Below, one piece after another: positions 1 through 9,229 of a DNA stretch of 64,000 bases; the stretch's first letter is position 1; each line of letters starts with the position of its first letter. Under the pieces are notes generated by a model. The model was not told the DNA's origin. It was given only the letters and a program-made list of their open reading frames with translations, and searched no databases. Origin of the DNA: Olivibacter sp. XZL3 (GTDB taxonomy: Bacteria; Bacteroidota; Bacteroidia; Sphingobacteriales; Sphingobacteriaceae); assembly GCF_004368405.1 (NCBI RefSeq), contig NZ_SBJH01000011.1, positions 40,095 to 104,094 on the forward strand, read 5' to 3'. The position numbers were made by a program, and so were the translations under genes.

Positions 1-76
1 TAACACAACCATGCTATTGTATTTGAATGCGGTTGCCTCTAGTTAGATATAATATCGGATAGTCATATTTTATTTT

Positions 77-84
77 TAGGTTTG
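77..84 (+). promoter_or_regulatory. Putative -7 element upstream of mtgA
   Basis: TAGGTTTG matches the Bacteroidota -7 consensus TAnnTTTG. It would place the transcript start near base 88, about 36 nt before the mtgA ATG. I find no TTG/TTTG -33 element at the usual 17-23 nt spacing, so support rests on the -7 box alone. The rest of bases 1-123 holds no gene I can see. Confidence 0.4.
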
Positions 85-123
85 CACCCTGATTACAGAT
101 AAAGTCAACACTACCTATTACTA

Positions 124-912
124 ATGGCAATAAAAAGAACGCCGAAAAAGAATCAATTTCGGAAGAAAAGTTCGTATAAAAATAAAAAGAGCAAGCGCGC
201 GTTTCCTGTCAAAGACCGATTATTAGCGTTTCTTCGAGAGCGAAAATTCGGCCCGTTTTTAGCCTATATAGCCTTATGTTTTATCATCGTTACCGGGGCT
301 TGGGTCTTTCTATTACGTTTTATTAATCCGCCGATCACTTGGCTTATGTTGCAGCGCGGCGTTGAACGCAAATTAGATGGAAAAGACTGGAAGCTCGAAA
401 AGCGTTGGGTGAGTTACGAGGATTTGTCTGACAACCTAAAGCGAGCAGCCATTGCAGGAGAGGACGCTCATTTTATGAATCATGTGGGATTTGACATCAA
501 GGCCATTCGAGAAGCTTACGAAAAGAATCAGGCGGGCAAAGCCATGCGCGGAGGCAGTACGATTAGTCAACAAACAGCAAAAAACGTTTTTCTATGGCCT
601 GGTCGTTCTTGGGTCCGAAAAGGATTTGAAAGCTACTTTACCATCCTCATTGAATTATTATGGGGCAAAAAGAGAATTCTGGAAGTCTATCTCAATGTCA
701 TCGAAACGGGAGATGGCCTCTACGGCGCATATGCGGCAACACAAAACTATTTTAAAAAAGGTCCCTCTTCGCTGACGAAAAAGCAAGCCGCCCTTATTAT
801 TGCGGTACTACCCAATCCAAGACGCTGGTCGCCCGCCAAACCAACGCCCTACATTAACAGAAAGGCCAACACGATCGTCCGCTATATGGGGCACAGTAAA
901 ATCCCTAACTAA
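124..912 (+). CDS. mtgA: Monofunctional biosynthetic peptidoglycan transglycosylase
   Basis: A GT51 glycosyltransferase that polymerises lipid II into glycan strands at the outer face of the inner membrane. The 262-aa protein has a basic N-terminus (about residues 1-42), one membrane anchor (about 45-66) and the GT51 domain. The catalytic motif is at 112-124 (GEDAHFMNHVGFD, catalytic Glu113), and GGSTISQQ is at 143-150, followed by TAKNVFLWPGRSW. There is no transpeptidase domain, and the length suits MtgA rather than a bifunctional PBP. The ATG at 124 is the only start that keeps the basic leader. Its stop codon overlaps the stop of the convergent neighbour (909-912). Confidence 0.95.
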   Translation: MAIKRTPKKNQFRKKSSYKNKKSKRAFPVKDRLLAFLRERKFGPFLAYIALCFIIVTGAWVFLLRFINPPITWLMLQRGVERKLDGKDWKLEKRWVSYEDLSDNLKRAAIAGEDAHFMNHVGFDIKAIREAYEKNQAGKAMRGGSTISQQTAKNVFLWPGRSWVRKGFESYFTILIELLWGKKRILEVYLNVIETGDGLYGAYAATQNYFKKGPSSLTKKQAALIIAVLPNPRRWSPAKPTPYINRKANTIVRYMGHSKIPN

Positions 913-1364
913 GCAAATACGCGAGCGTGCCAGCTATCTTTAAAAGGAACTTCCCACTTAGTTATCAAATCGTTTCGGTTATCAACCATATTATTAAAGA
1001 CCAACGTGTCTTCGTTAATTTGTCCTTCCGCCAACAGCCGCTCAAAGCTTGCACGAGGTACAACCCGAATCTCGTCTCCCTGACGATAGGCTATTTGCAT
1101 TCGATCAAAAAGCGAGATGTTTAACGTTTGTTCCAGTTCTTTTAATATATGAACCGATTTATCAATGGAGCAGCCACTCGGTAGGGCTACTGATTGGTCG
1201 ACACTGATGATGATAAACAAATGATATCTAATTTCTACTTTCGCAGCCAGTTGTTCCTTATGCGCTTTCCACTGGGACGTAAAAGCAGCTAATTTCTCGA
1301 GAATGAAGGCCTCCTCTTCATCAGAAAAAGGCTTTGCTCCCTGGTATATCCAAATTCGTTCCAT
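909..1364 (-). CDS. Conserved hypothetical protein (151 aa)
   Basis: A soluble 151-aa protein with no signal peptide, membrane segment or catalytic motif that I recognise. It starts MERIWIYQGAKPFSDEEE and ends in a Trp- and Arg-containing tail (ITKWEVPFKDSWHARVFA). From memory, similar short proteins are common in Bacteroidota and are sometimes labelled ABC transporter ATPase, but there is no Walker A motif here, so I would not use that name. The gene converges on mtgA and the stop codons overlap. Its start at 1364 is preceded on the minus strand by the T-rich tail of a composite intergenic repeat (1383-1631). Confidence 0.7.
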   Translation of the reverse strand: MERIWIYQGAKPFSDEEEAFILEKLAAFTSQWKAHKEQLAAKVEIRYHLFIIISVDQSVALPSGCSIDKSVHILKELEQTLNISLFDRMQIAYRQGDEIRVVPRASFERLLAEGQINEDTLVFNNMVDNRNDLITKWEVPFKDSWHARVFA

Positions 1365-1382
1365 GCTTTATAAAGTAAAAAT

Positions 1383-1631
1383 TCAAAAGTAAAAAGTCAA
1401 AAAGCCTGTCAGACGTGCCGGTTTTACATCTAATACCTAAACGCTAACTGTTAACGCCTACCAACACCTATTAACTAGTCCCTACTACAACTTCCCCATC
1501 AAAGTAAAAAGCTCGCCTCCCGAAGGGATGGTAAAAAGTCAAAACCCCGAAGAGCTCATTGATGCCTTATTAAAATAAGCAAGACATCAATAATTCAAAA
1601 GTCAAAAAGCTCGCCTCCCGAAGGGATGGTA
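1383..1631 (-). repeat. Composite intergenic repeat, copy 1 (modules C-A-C-B)
   Basis: Read on the minus strand, this spacer contains module C (1630-1609), module A (1595-1543), C again (1531-1511) and module B (1510-1404), ending in a T-rich tail just before the 151-aa gene. Module B is nearly identical to 21132-21241 and 19352-19452. Module A matches 21243-21303 and 11001-11055. A and C share the core CCCTTCGGG. Each module ends in a short G+C hairpin followed by CTTTTTnACTTTT, which looks like an intrinsic terminator or attenuator unit. Confidence 0.8.
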
Positions 1632-1650
1632 CAAGCTGAGCCCTAGTATA

Positions 1651-1707
1651 ACTACTTCACTACTCACTGTTCACTACTTCACTGCTCACTATTAACTACT
1701 CGCTACT
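1651..1707. repeat. Degenerate heptanucleotide tandem array (CACTACT type)
   Basis: About eight consecutive units of 7 bases (twice 8) with the consensus CACTACT: AACTACTT, CACTACT, CACTGTT, CACTACTT, CACTGCT, CACTATT, AACTACT, CGCTACT. It fills the gap between the end of the RluA-like gene and composite repeat copy 1. A 7-base period rules out a protein-coding origin for the repetition. Confidence 0.8.
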
Positions 1708-2411
1708 TAACTAAAAACCTCAAAACGTTCCCAAAAGCCATCCTTGGGCAAGCTTGCAAAGATCTGGACCTCTTCCTTTTTAACCGGATGTTCAAAAATC
1801 AATTTTCGGGCGTGCAAACAAATACTTCTTTTTAGGCTTCCGCGAGGATAACCATACTTATTGTCGCCTACTATCGGACAATTCAAGGATGCTAATTGCA
1901 CACGTATCTGATGAGGTCGACCGGTTACCGGATTCACTTCAATTAAATAATAGCCATTCAGTTCGCCGATCAACTTGTAATGCAACTCCGCACGCAGACT
2001 TCCTTTAACTTCCTGATCATAAGCTTTGGTTACATTCTTATTAGAATTTTTAACAAGCCAATGGATCAAAGTTCCCTCATCCTCCCGTGGCCTATTACGT
2101 ACTACCGCCCAATAGGTTTTATGCATATCCCGGCTTTTGAACATCTTATTAATACGATCTAAAGCCTTACTTGTTTTTGCAAATAGGATAACGCCACTTA
2201 CTGGCCGGTCCAAACGATGCACCACACCGAGAAAGGCGCCATTTGGCTTGTTATATTTTTTGGCAAGATATTGCTTTACCTTTTCATCAAGCGGTTCATC
2301 TCCTGTATCGTCCACCTGCACAATATCTCCGGCACGTTTATTAATAGCGATCAGGTGATTGTCCTCGTAAAGTACATCTCCATCTGTAATGGGTCGACTC
2401 ACATTGCTCAT
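1707..2411 (-). CDS. RluA-family RNA pseudouridine synthase
   Basis: Converts specific uridines of rRNA or tRNA to pseudouridine. The 234-aa protein is the catalytic domain alone, without the N-terminal S4 domain found in RluC/RluD. The signature HRLDRPVSG lies at residues 65-73, with catalytic Asp68, and the C-terminal GRPHQIRVQLA motif is present. The target position cannot be read from the sequence, so I give no symbol. A -7 box (TAACTTTG, 2427-2420) lies 8 nt before the ATG, which would give an extremely short 5' leader. Confidence 0.92.
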   Translation of the reverse strand: MSNVSRPITDGDVLYEDNHLIAINKRAGDIVQVDDTGDEPLDEKVKQYLAKKYNKPNGAFLGVVHRLDRPVSGVILFAKTSKALDRINKMFKSRDMHKTYWAVVRNRPREDEGTLIHWLVKNSNKNVTKAYDQEVKGSLRAELHYKLIGELNGYYLIEVNPVTGRPHQIRVQLASLNCPIVGDNKYGYPRGSLKRSICLHARKLIFEHPVKKEEVQIFASLPKDGFWERFEVFS

Positions 2412-2419
2412 ATAGTGGG

Positions 2420-2427
2420 CAAAGTTA
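2420..2427 (-). promoter_or_regulatory. Putative -7 element of the RluA-like gene
   Basis: On the minus strand TAACTTTG fits TAnnTTTG exactly. The predicted start of transcription is around 2416, about 5 nt before the ATG at 2411, so the mRNA would be almost leaderless. No clear -33 element is visible. Confidence 0.45.
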
Positions 2428-2501
2428 GGAAAAGGTTTTATTTATACGTAGTAAGTGCTGCGTTATAATACGCCCCCAAAGTTCATAATCAGAGGAGAAA
2501 T

Positions 2502-2516
2502 GGCCTACTATAGGCC
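2502..2516 (-). terminator. Small hairpin downstream of floA
   Basis: GGCCTA-cta-TAGGCC forms a 6-bp stem with a 3-nt loop, 22 bases beyond the floA stop. On the minus strand it is followed by ATTTCT, only a weak T-tract, so a terminator role is tentative. Confidence 0.3.
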
Positions 2517-2537
2517 GACTTTCGGCAGCTTAAGCTA

Positions 2538-3524
2538 TTACTTATTCTTCCCCTTATTTTCAGTACCCGGTTTAGCAATGGATTCGCGCATATCGGTATC
2601 CGCCTGTATATTTTGCATTTTATAGTAATCCATCACGCCTAAATTCCCACTTCGGAAAGCCTCGGCCATCGCTAGCGGGATCTGCGATTCCGCTTCGATC
2701 ACCTTAGCGCGCGCCTCCTGTGCTTTGGCACGCATTTCCTGCTCGGAGGCTACTGCCATCGCCCTTCTTTCTTCAGCTCGGGCATTAGCAACTTTTAAAT
2801 CGGCTTCCGCCTGATCGGTTTGCAATTTCGCTCCAACGTTCTCACCGATGTCAATATCAGCAATATCAATGGAAAGGATTTCGAAGGCTGTACCGCTATC
2901 CAATCCTTTTTCCAGCACCGTCTTAGATATTCTATCGGGATTCTCTAAAACCTCCTTATGATTACCCGCTGAGCCGATCGTCGTCACAATGCCTTCTCCT
3001 ACTCTGGCTAAAATGGTCTCCTCACCAGCCCCTCCAACCAGTTGATTAATATTCGCACGTACGGTCACCCGGGCTTTCGCGACCAGCTGTATCCCGTCTT
3101 TCGCAACTGCTGCAACCGGAGGGGTATTGATCACACGCGGATTTACCGACAGTTGAACCGCATCAAACACATCCCGCCCCGCCAAATCTATGGCCGTGGC
3201 CAACTTAAAATCTAAAGGAATGTTCGCTTTGTCTGCAGAAATTAATGCTTTTATCACATTATTCACATTGCCCCCTGCCAAATAATGTGTTTCGATATCA
3301 TTGGAAGTAATGTTTAATCCTGCTTTAGTGGAGGTGATCATGGCGTTAACCACCAAAGAAGGGGAAACCTTCCGTAACCGCATCAGTACCAAGCTTAAAA
3401 GGTTGATGCGTACCCCGGAAAGCTGCGCTGTAAACCATAAGTTCACCGGCAATACATATAACAATAAAAACAGCGCGATAACAGCGCCTACAATCAGTAA
3501 TATCGGAGATAAAGATGGATCCAT
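2538..3524 (-). CDS. floA: Flotillin-like membrane scaffold protein FloA
   Basis: A membrane-anchored scaffold protein of the UPF0365/YqfA family, which organises functional membrane microdomains. The 328-aa protein has an N-terminal hydrophobic hairpin (about residues 7-30), an SPFH/PHB-like domain containing the family stretch [18 protein letters not shown], and a long Ala/Glu-rich coiled-coil region (about 230-300) ending in a charged tail. The length matches the family. The NfeD-type protease often encoded beside floA is not adjacent here: the upstream neighbour is an RmlD-like reductase 161 bases away. Confidence 0.93.
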   Translation of the reverse strand: MDPSLSPILLIVGAVIALFLLLYVLPVNLWFTAQLSGVRINLLSLVLMRLRKVSPSLVVNAMITSTKAGLNITSNDIETHYLAGGNVNNVIKALISADKANIPLDFKLATAIDLAGRDVFDAVQLSVNPRVINTPPVAAVAKDGIQLVAKARVTVRANINQLVGGAGEETILARVGEGIVTTIGSAGNHKEVLENPDRISKTVLEKGLDSGTAFEILSIDIADIDIGENVGAKLQTDQAEADLKVANARAEERRAMAVASEQEMRAKAQEARAKVIEAESQIPLAMAEAFRSGNLGVMDYYKMQNIQADTDMRESIAKPGTENKGKNK

Positions 3525-3685
3525 ACGTTTAAATAGTTTTGAGGTTAAAGGTTAAAGATAAGGTTTTACACCCTGATTGAGAAATTAATAACACAAAACT
3601 TAACGAGTCCGCTTTTAAGTGCCGAAAGCCGGCGAATTTAAAAAGTAAAACGCGGATCCAAACCCATGTAATCGATGCGGCAGTA

Positions 3686-4600
3686 TTAAGCTTGCAAAAG
3701 CTTTAACTGCTCATCCAGCAACTTCAAACCTTCTCCAAAACTGTGCGGCACATAATCAAGTCGTTCATAGGCCTTTTCGAGGATAAACCCTGTTCTTTTT
3801 GGCCTTCTGGCATCTTGACCTAGCGACGCTGACTGCTCTTTACATATAAAGGAAGCATCGAGGTGATAATGCTCCGCCACCGCTTCTACAATTTCACAGA
3901 TACTGAACATGTCTTTGCCCGATATATGGTAAAGGCCGGTAGCACTTCTTTCAGCGATGGTCAGACAGGCTTTTGCCAAATCCTCGGCCAAGGTCGGCAT
4001 ACGCCATTGATCATTTACTACACGGATTGACTGTCCGCTTTCCAAAGCATTCTTTGCCCATAACACGATATTGCTTCTACTTAAGTCGCGCACGATGCCA
4101 TAAACCAAAATCGTGCGTACAATTGACCATCGGCACGTAGACTGTTGGATCAACTTTTCAGCTGTAAGCTTGTGCTTGCCATAGGTATTCACCGGATTCG
4201 GAAGGTCGTCCTCTTCATAGGGTCCTTCTTCACCATCAAACACAAAATCGGTCGAGAGATGGATAAAATGGATGTTCTTTCGTTCACATATGCCGACCAA
4301 ATTCGATACCGCATTTACATTTACTTCATAGCTCTTTTCCGGATTCCGCTCACAGGCATCCACATTTGCCATCGCTGCTGTATTGATAATAACATCCGGC
4401 TGATGGCGGTCGATAGCTTCTGCCACTTGCTCATACTGGGTGATATCCAAATCGAGGTATAGATAGGCCGACTCCCCATATCGATCGACACCTCTTGAGC
4501 TGGCGATATATTCAAACGGCGGCTGTTCATACTTCAATATAGCCTCCGTTATTTTTTGCCCAAGTAAACCATTGCTTCCTGTAACTAATAGTTTTTTCAT
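3686..4600 (-). CDS. RmlD-like NAD(P)-dependent sugar-nucleotide reductase
   Basis: An extended short-chain dehydrogenase of the RmlD substrate-binding family. The N-terminal Rossmann motif TGSNGLLG is at residues 7-14, the STD segment at 116-118, and the catalytic YGKHK (Tyr140, Lys144) follows PNPVN. In the family this fold reduces dTDP-4-keto-rhamnose, but related proteins act on other sugars or serve as a methionine adenosyltransferase subunit. No other rml genes are nearby, so the substrate is open. The 304-aa length is normal. It stands alone, with a gap of over 600 bases to atpD upstream. Confidence 0.85.
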   Translation of the reverse strand: MKKLLVTGSNGLLGQKITEAILKYEQPPFEYIASSRGVDRYGESAYLYLDLDITQYEQVAEAIDRHQPDVIINTAAMANVDACERNPEKSYEVNVNAVSNLVGICERKNIHFIHLSTDFVFDGEEGPYEEDDLPNPVNTYGKHKLTAEKLIQQSTCRWSIVRTILVYGIVRDLSRSNIVLWAKNALESGQSIRVVNDQWRMPTLAEDLAKACLTIAERSATGLYHISGKDMFSICEIVEAVAEHYHLDASFICKEQSASLGQDARRPKRTGFILEKAYERLDYVPHSFGEGLKLLDEQLKLLQA

Positions 4601-6734
<2,134 letters not shown>

Positions 6735-6747
6735 AAATGATAGTATC

Positions 6748-6774
6748 GCGTATCGGGCCACAAGCCCGATACGC
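6748..6774 (+). other. Perfect intercistronic stem-loop between atpD and atpC
   Basis: GCGTATCGGGC (6748-6758) and GCCCGATACGC (6764-6774) form an uninterrupted 11-bp stem with a 5-nt loop. No T-tract follows, so it is not a standard terminator. Between genes whose products are needed at 3:1, it could mark an RNA processing or stability site (inference). Confidence 0.75.
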
Positions 6775-6788
6775 ATTACCTGATATAT

Positions 6789-7043
6789 ATGGAACTTAAT
6801 ATTATTACACCAGACCAATCAATATTCAGCGGACAGGCACAATCTGTAACCGTACCGGGAAGCGCTGGCTCTTTCGAGATTTTGAAAGATCACGCCCCCA
6901 TTATTTCTACCTTAGAAGACGGCCAGGTTATTATCCGTACGAACAAAGATATTGAGGTCATTATTATTAAAGGCGGGGTAGTCGAGGTACTCAACAATAA
7001 AATTACCGTGCTAGCTGAAGGTGTTGTAACAGCCGATAACTAA
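6789..7043 (+). CDS. atpC: F1F0 ATP synthase subunit epsilon (short form)
   Basis: Central-stalk subunit of F1. The 84 residues correspond to the N-terminal beta-sandwich domain only (MELNIITPDQSIFSGQ, then GSAGSFEILKDHAPIIS and VEVLNNKITVLAEG). The C-terminal inhibitory helix pair of the E. coli type is absent. Short epsilon subunits are usual in Bacteroidota, so this is not a truncation. The gene lies 54 nt after atpD and is closed by a strong terminator. Confidence 0.95.
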   Translation: MELNIITPDQSIFSGQAQSVTVPGSAGSFEILKDHAPIISTLEDGQVIIRTNKDIEVIIIKGGVVEVLNNKITVLAEGVVTADN

Positions 7044-7056
7044 AAGTGTCGCAAGC

Positions 7057-7100
7057 AAAAGAAGGCCCGGTAATCAAATGGTTACCGGGCCTTCTTTTTT
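7057..7100 (+). terminator. Rho-independent terminator of atpDC
   Basis: A perfect 17-bp stem (7057-7073 with 7082-7098, core GAAGGCCCGGTAA) around an 8-nt loop, running into a T-tract that continues to 7100. It lies 13 bases after the atpC stop. Confidence 0.95.
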
Positions 7101-7308
7101 ACAAGTTTTTTTACCCTTCGACTCATTTTAGGAAGAAAACCAGCAAAATTTACTATGCTTGCATAAATATGTACCGTATACCGAATTAGGTTTTAGTCTA
7201 TTTACTTACCATTTAAATAACAAAAAGGCTATATAAAGCAAAATAAAATTCGGAACAGGACAAAAATAAGGAAACAAAGTATCAAATTTAACAAATGCTA
7301 TATAGCTA

Positions 7309-7339
7309 TTGCCGTTGTAATTATAAGCTACTATTTTGG
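7309..7339 (+). promoter_or_regulatory. Possible ilvD promoter in the long 5' spacer
   Basis: TTG at 7309-7311 and TATTTTGG at 7332-7339 (one mismatch to TAnnTTTG), separated by 20 nt. This would give a leader of roughly 94 nt. The whole gap 7101-7436 is AT-rich and otherwise shows nothing I can name. A 21-codon reading frame near 7295 is not rich in Ile, Leu or Val, so it is no convincing attenuator peptide. Confidence 0.3.
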
Positions 7340-7436
7340 GAAATAATATGTGACACATAAAACCTGTAAAAAACAAGGCAAAGCCGATCAGTAATATTTA
7401 CAAGCAAATAACAGAGAACAATATATCAAAAGCGAC

Positions 7437-9131
7437 ATGCTAACTGAACAAAAAACTGAACTAAACAAATACAGCAAGGTATTTACACAAGACAAGACAC
7501 AACCTGCTGCCCAAGCCATGCTCTATGGCATCGGCCTTACCGACGAAGATATGAATAAGGCGCAAGTCGGGATCGCGAGCATGGGCTATGATGGCAATAC
7601 CTGTAACATGCATTTGAACGACCTGGCACAAGTAGTCAAAAAAGGCGTATGGGACAGTGACCTCGTTGGTTTAGTGTTTAACACCATTGGCGTGAGTGAC
7701 GGGATGAGCAACGGAACAGATGGTATGCGCTATTCGCTGGTAAGCCGCGATATTATTGCCGATAGTATCGAAGCTATCTGCGGGGGGCAATATTACGATG
7801 GCCTCATTACTATCCCAGGTTGCGATAAAAATATGCCGGGATCTATTATGGCCATGGGAAGACTTAACCGTCCATCGATCATGGTATACGGCGGAACGAT
7901 TGCCCCGGGGCATTATAAGGGAGAGGATTTAAACATTGTATCGGCTTTCGAAGCACTTGGAAAGAAAATAGCAGGAACCATTAGTGAGGAAGATTTTATA
8001 GGAGTCATCAAACATACCTGTCCCGGCGCGGGCGCCTGTGGTGGAATGTATACCGCGAATACCATGGCCTCTGCCATTGAGGCTTTGGGAATGAGTCTTC
8101 CCTACTCCTCTTCTAATCCTGCTGTAAGTGAAGAAAAAAGAAAAGAGTGCCTGGAAGCAGGTAAATATATCCGTATTCTTTTGGAAAAGGATATTAAGCC
8201 CTCCGATATTATGACCCGCAAGGCTTTTGAAAATGCATTACGTGTCATCATTATCCTGGGAGGCAGCACCAACGCGGTATTGCATTTTATTGCGATGGGT
8301 AAAAGCATAGGTGTTGAAATTACGCAGGACGACTTTCAACGGATGAGCGATACAACCCCCGTGTTAGCGGACTTCAAACCAAGCGGTAAATATCTGATGC
8401 AAGATCTTCATCAACACGGTGGCACGCCGGCCGTGATGAAATACTTATTAAATGAGGGTTTGCTTCATGGCGACTGCCTCACGGTTACCGGCAAAACCTT
8501 AGCGGAAAATCTGGAAAACGTGGAGCCCATCAACATGAAGAACCAGCATATCGTGCAAACCCTCGACAACCCGATCAAAGCTACCGGGCATTTACAGATT
8601 TTATATGGCAACTTGGCGGAAAAGGGAAGTGTTGCCAAAATATCCGGAAAAGAAGGAGAACGCTTTGAAGGGCCCGCACGGGTGTTTGACGGCGAAAAGA
8701 ATCTAGTAGCCGGCCTCGCCAATGGCAGAGTGAAAGCAGGTGATGTTGTGGTTATAAAAAACGAAGGCCCTAAAGGAGCTCCGGGAATGCCCGAAATGCT
8801 AAAACCGACTTCGGCTATTATAGGTGCCGGTTTGGGTAAATCGGTAGCGCTGATCACGGATGGACGCTTTAGCGGCGGTACACATGGTTTTGTAGTCGGA
8901 CATATCACACCGGAAGCCTACGAAGGAGGATTAATCGGTTTGGTGGAAGACGACGATATCATCGAGATTGATGCGGTCAATAATACCATTACGCTAAAGG
9001 TCTCAGAGGAAATCATCGCTGAAAGGAGACGTAACTGGAAACAACCCAGCTTGAAAGTCAGCAAAGGAGTACTGTATAAATATGCTAAGACCGTTTCTAA
9101 TGCCGCTGAAGGTTGCGTAACGGATGAATAA
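7437..9131 (+). CDS. ilvD: Dihydroxy-acid dehydratase
   Basis: Dehydrates 2,3-dihydroxy-3-methylbutanoate and -pentanoate to the 2-oxo acids, the third shared step of valine and isoleucine synthesis. The 564-aa protein has Fe-S/metal ligands in CDKNMPGS and [16 protein letters not shown], and the late motif [15 protein letters not shown]. Length and motifs fit the IlvD/Edd family; BCAA neighbours support IlvD rather than sugar-acid dehydratases. It opens the ilv/leu cluster and is followed after 98 nt of heptad-repeat spacer by ilvB. Confidence 0.97.
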   Translation: MLTEQKTELNKYSKVFTQDKTQPAAQAMLYGIGLTDEDMNKAQVGIASMGYDGNTCNMHLNDLAQVVKKGVWDSDLVGLVFNTIGVSDGMSNGTDGMRYSLVSRDIIADSIEAICGGQYYDGLITIPGCDKNMPGSIMAMGRLNRPSIMVYGGTIAPGHYKGEDLNIVSAFEALGKKIAGTISEEDFIGVIKHTCPGAGACGGMYTANTMASAIEALGMSLPYSSSNPAVSEEKRKECLEAGKYIRILLEKDIKPSDIMTRKAFENALRVIIILGGSTNAVLHFIAMGKSIGVEITQDDFQRMSDTTPVLADFKPSGKYLMQDLHQHGGTPAVMKYLLNEGLLHGDCLTVTGKTLAENLENVEPINMKNQHIVQTLDNPIKATGHLQILYGNLAEKGSVAKISGKEGERFEGPARVFDGEKNLVAGLANGRVKAGDVVVIKNEGPKGAPGMPEMLKPTSAIIGAGLGKSVALITDGRFSGGTHGFVVGHITPEAYEGGLIGLVEDDDIIEIDAVNNTITLKVSEEIIAERRRNWKQPSLKVSKGVLYKYAKTVSNAAEGCVTDE

Positions 9132-9137
9132 AAGCAA

Positions 9138-9225
9138 TGTCAGCACGCGCAGGGCGGCTGACAAGCGACGACTGAAAGCTGACAACTAATAAAAATAACG
9201 AGTAACAAACAACCCATAACAAAAA
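9138..9225. repeat. Heptanucleotide-periodic spacer between ilvD and ilvB
   Basis: From 9157 four consecutive 7-base units read GCTGACA, AGCGACG, ACTGAAA, GCTGACA. From 9198 four more read ACGAGTA, ACAAACA, ACCCATA, ACAAAAA; their complement has the form GTTnnnn seen also at 21011. TGTCAGC at 9138-9144 can pair with GCTGACA at 9157-9163 (7-bp stem). The array ends 4 nt before the ilvB ATG. Confidence 0.65.
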
Positions 9226-9229
9226 GGAT

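Noticed and set aside
482-775. 97-codon frame inside mtgA
   Set aside because: Shadow of mtgA in another frame; no family features, and the host gene has all GT51 motifs.
1651-1707. CRISPR-like array
   Set aside because: Units are 7 bases with no spacers of constant length and no cas genes anywhere in the window.
7295-7360. Leader peptide for ilvD attenuation
   Set aside because: The only short frame has few Ile, Leu or Val codons, and no terminator/antiterminator pair follows before ilvD.
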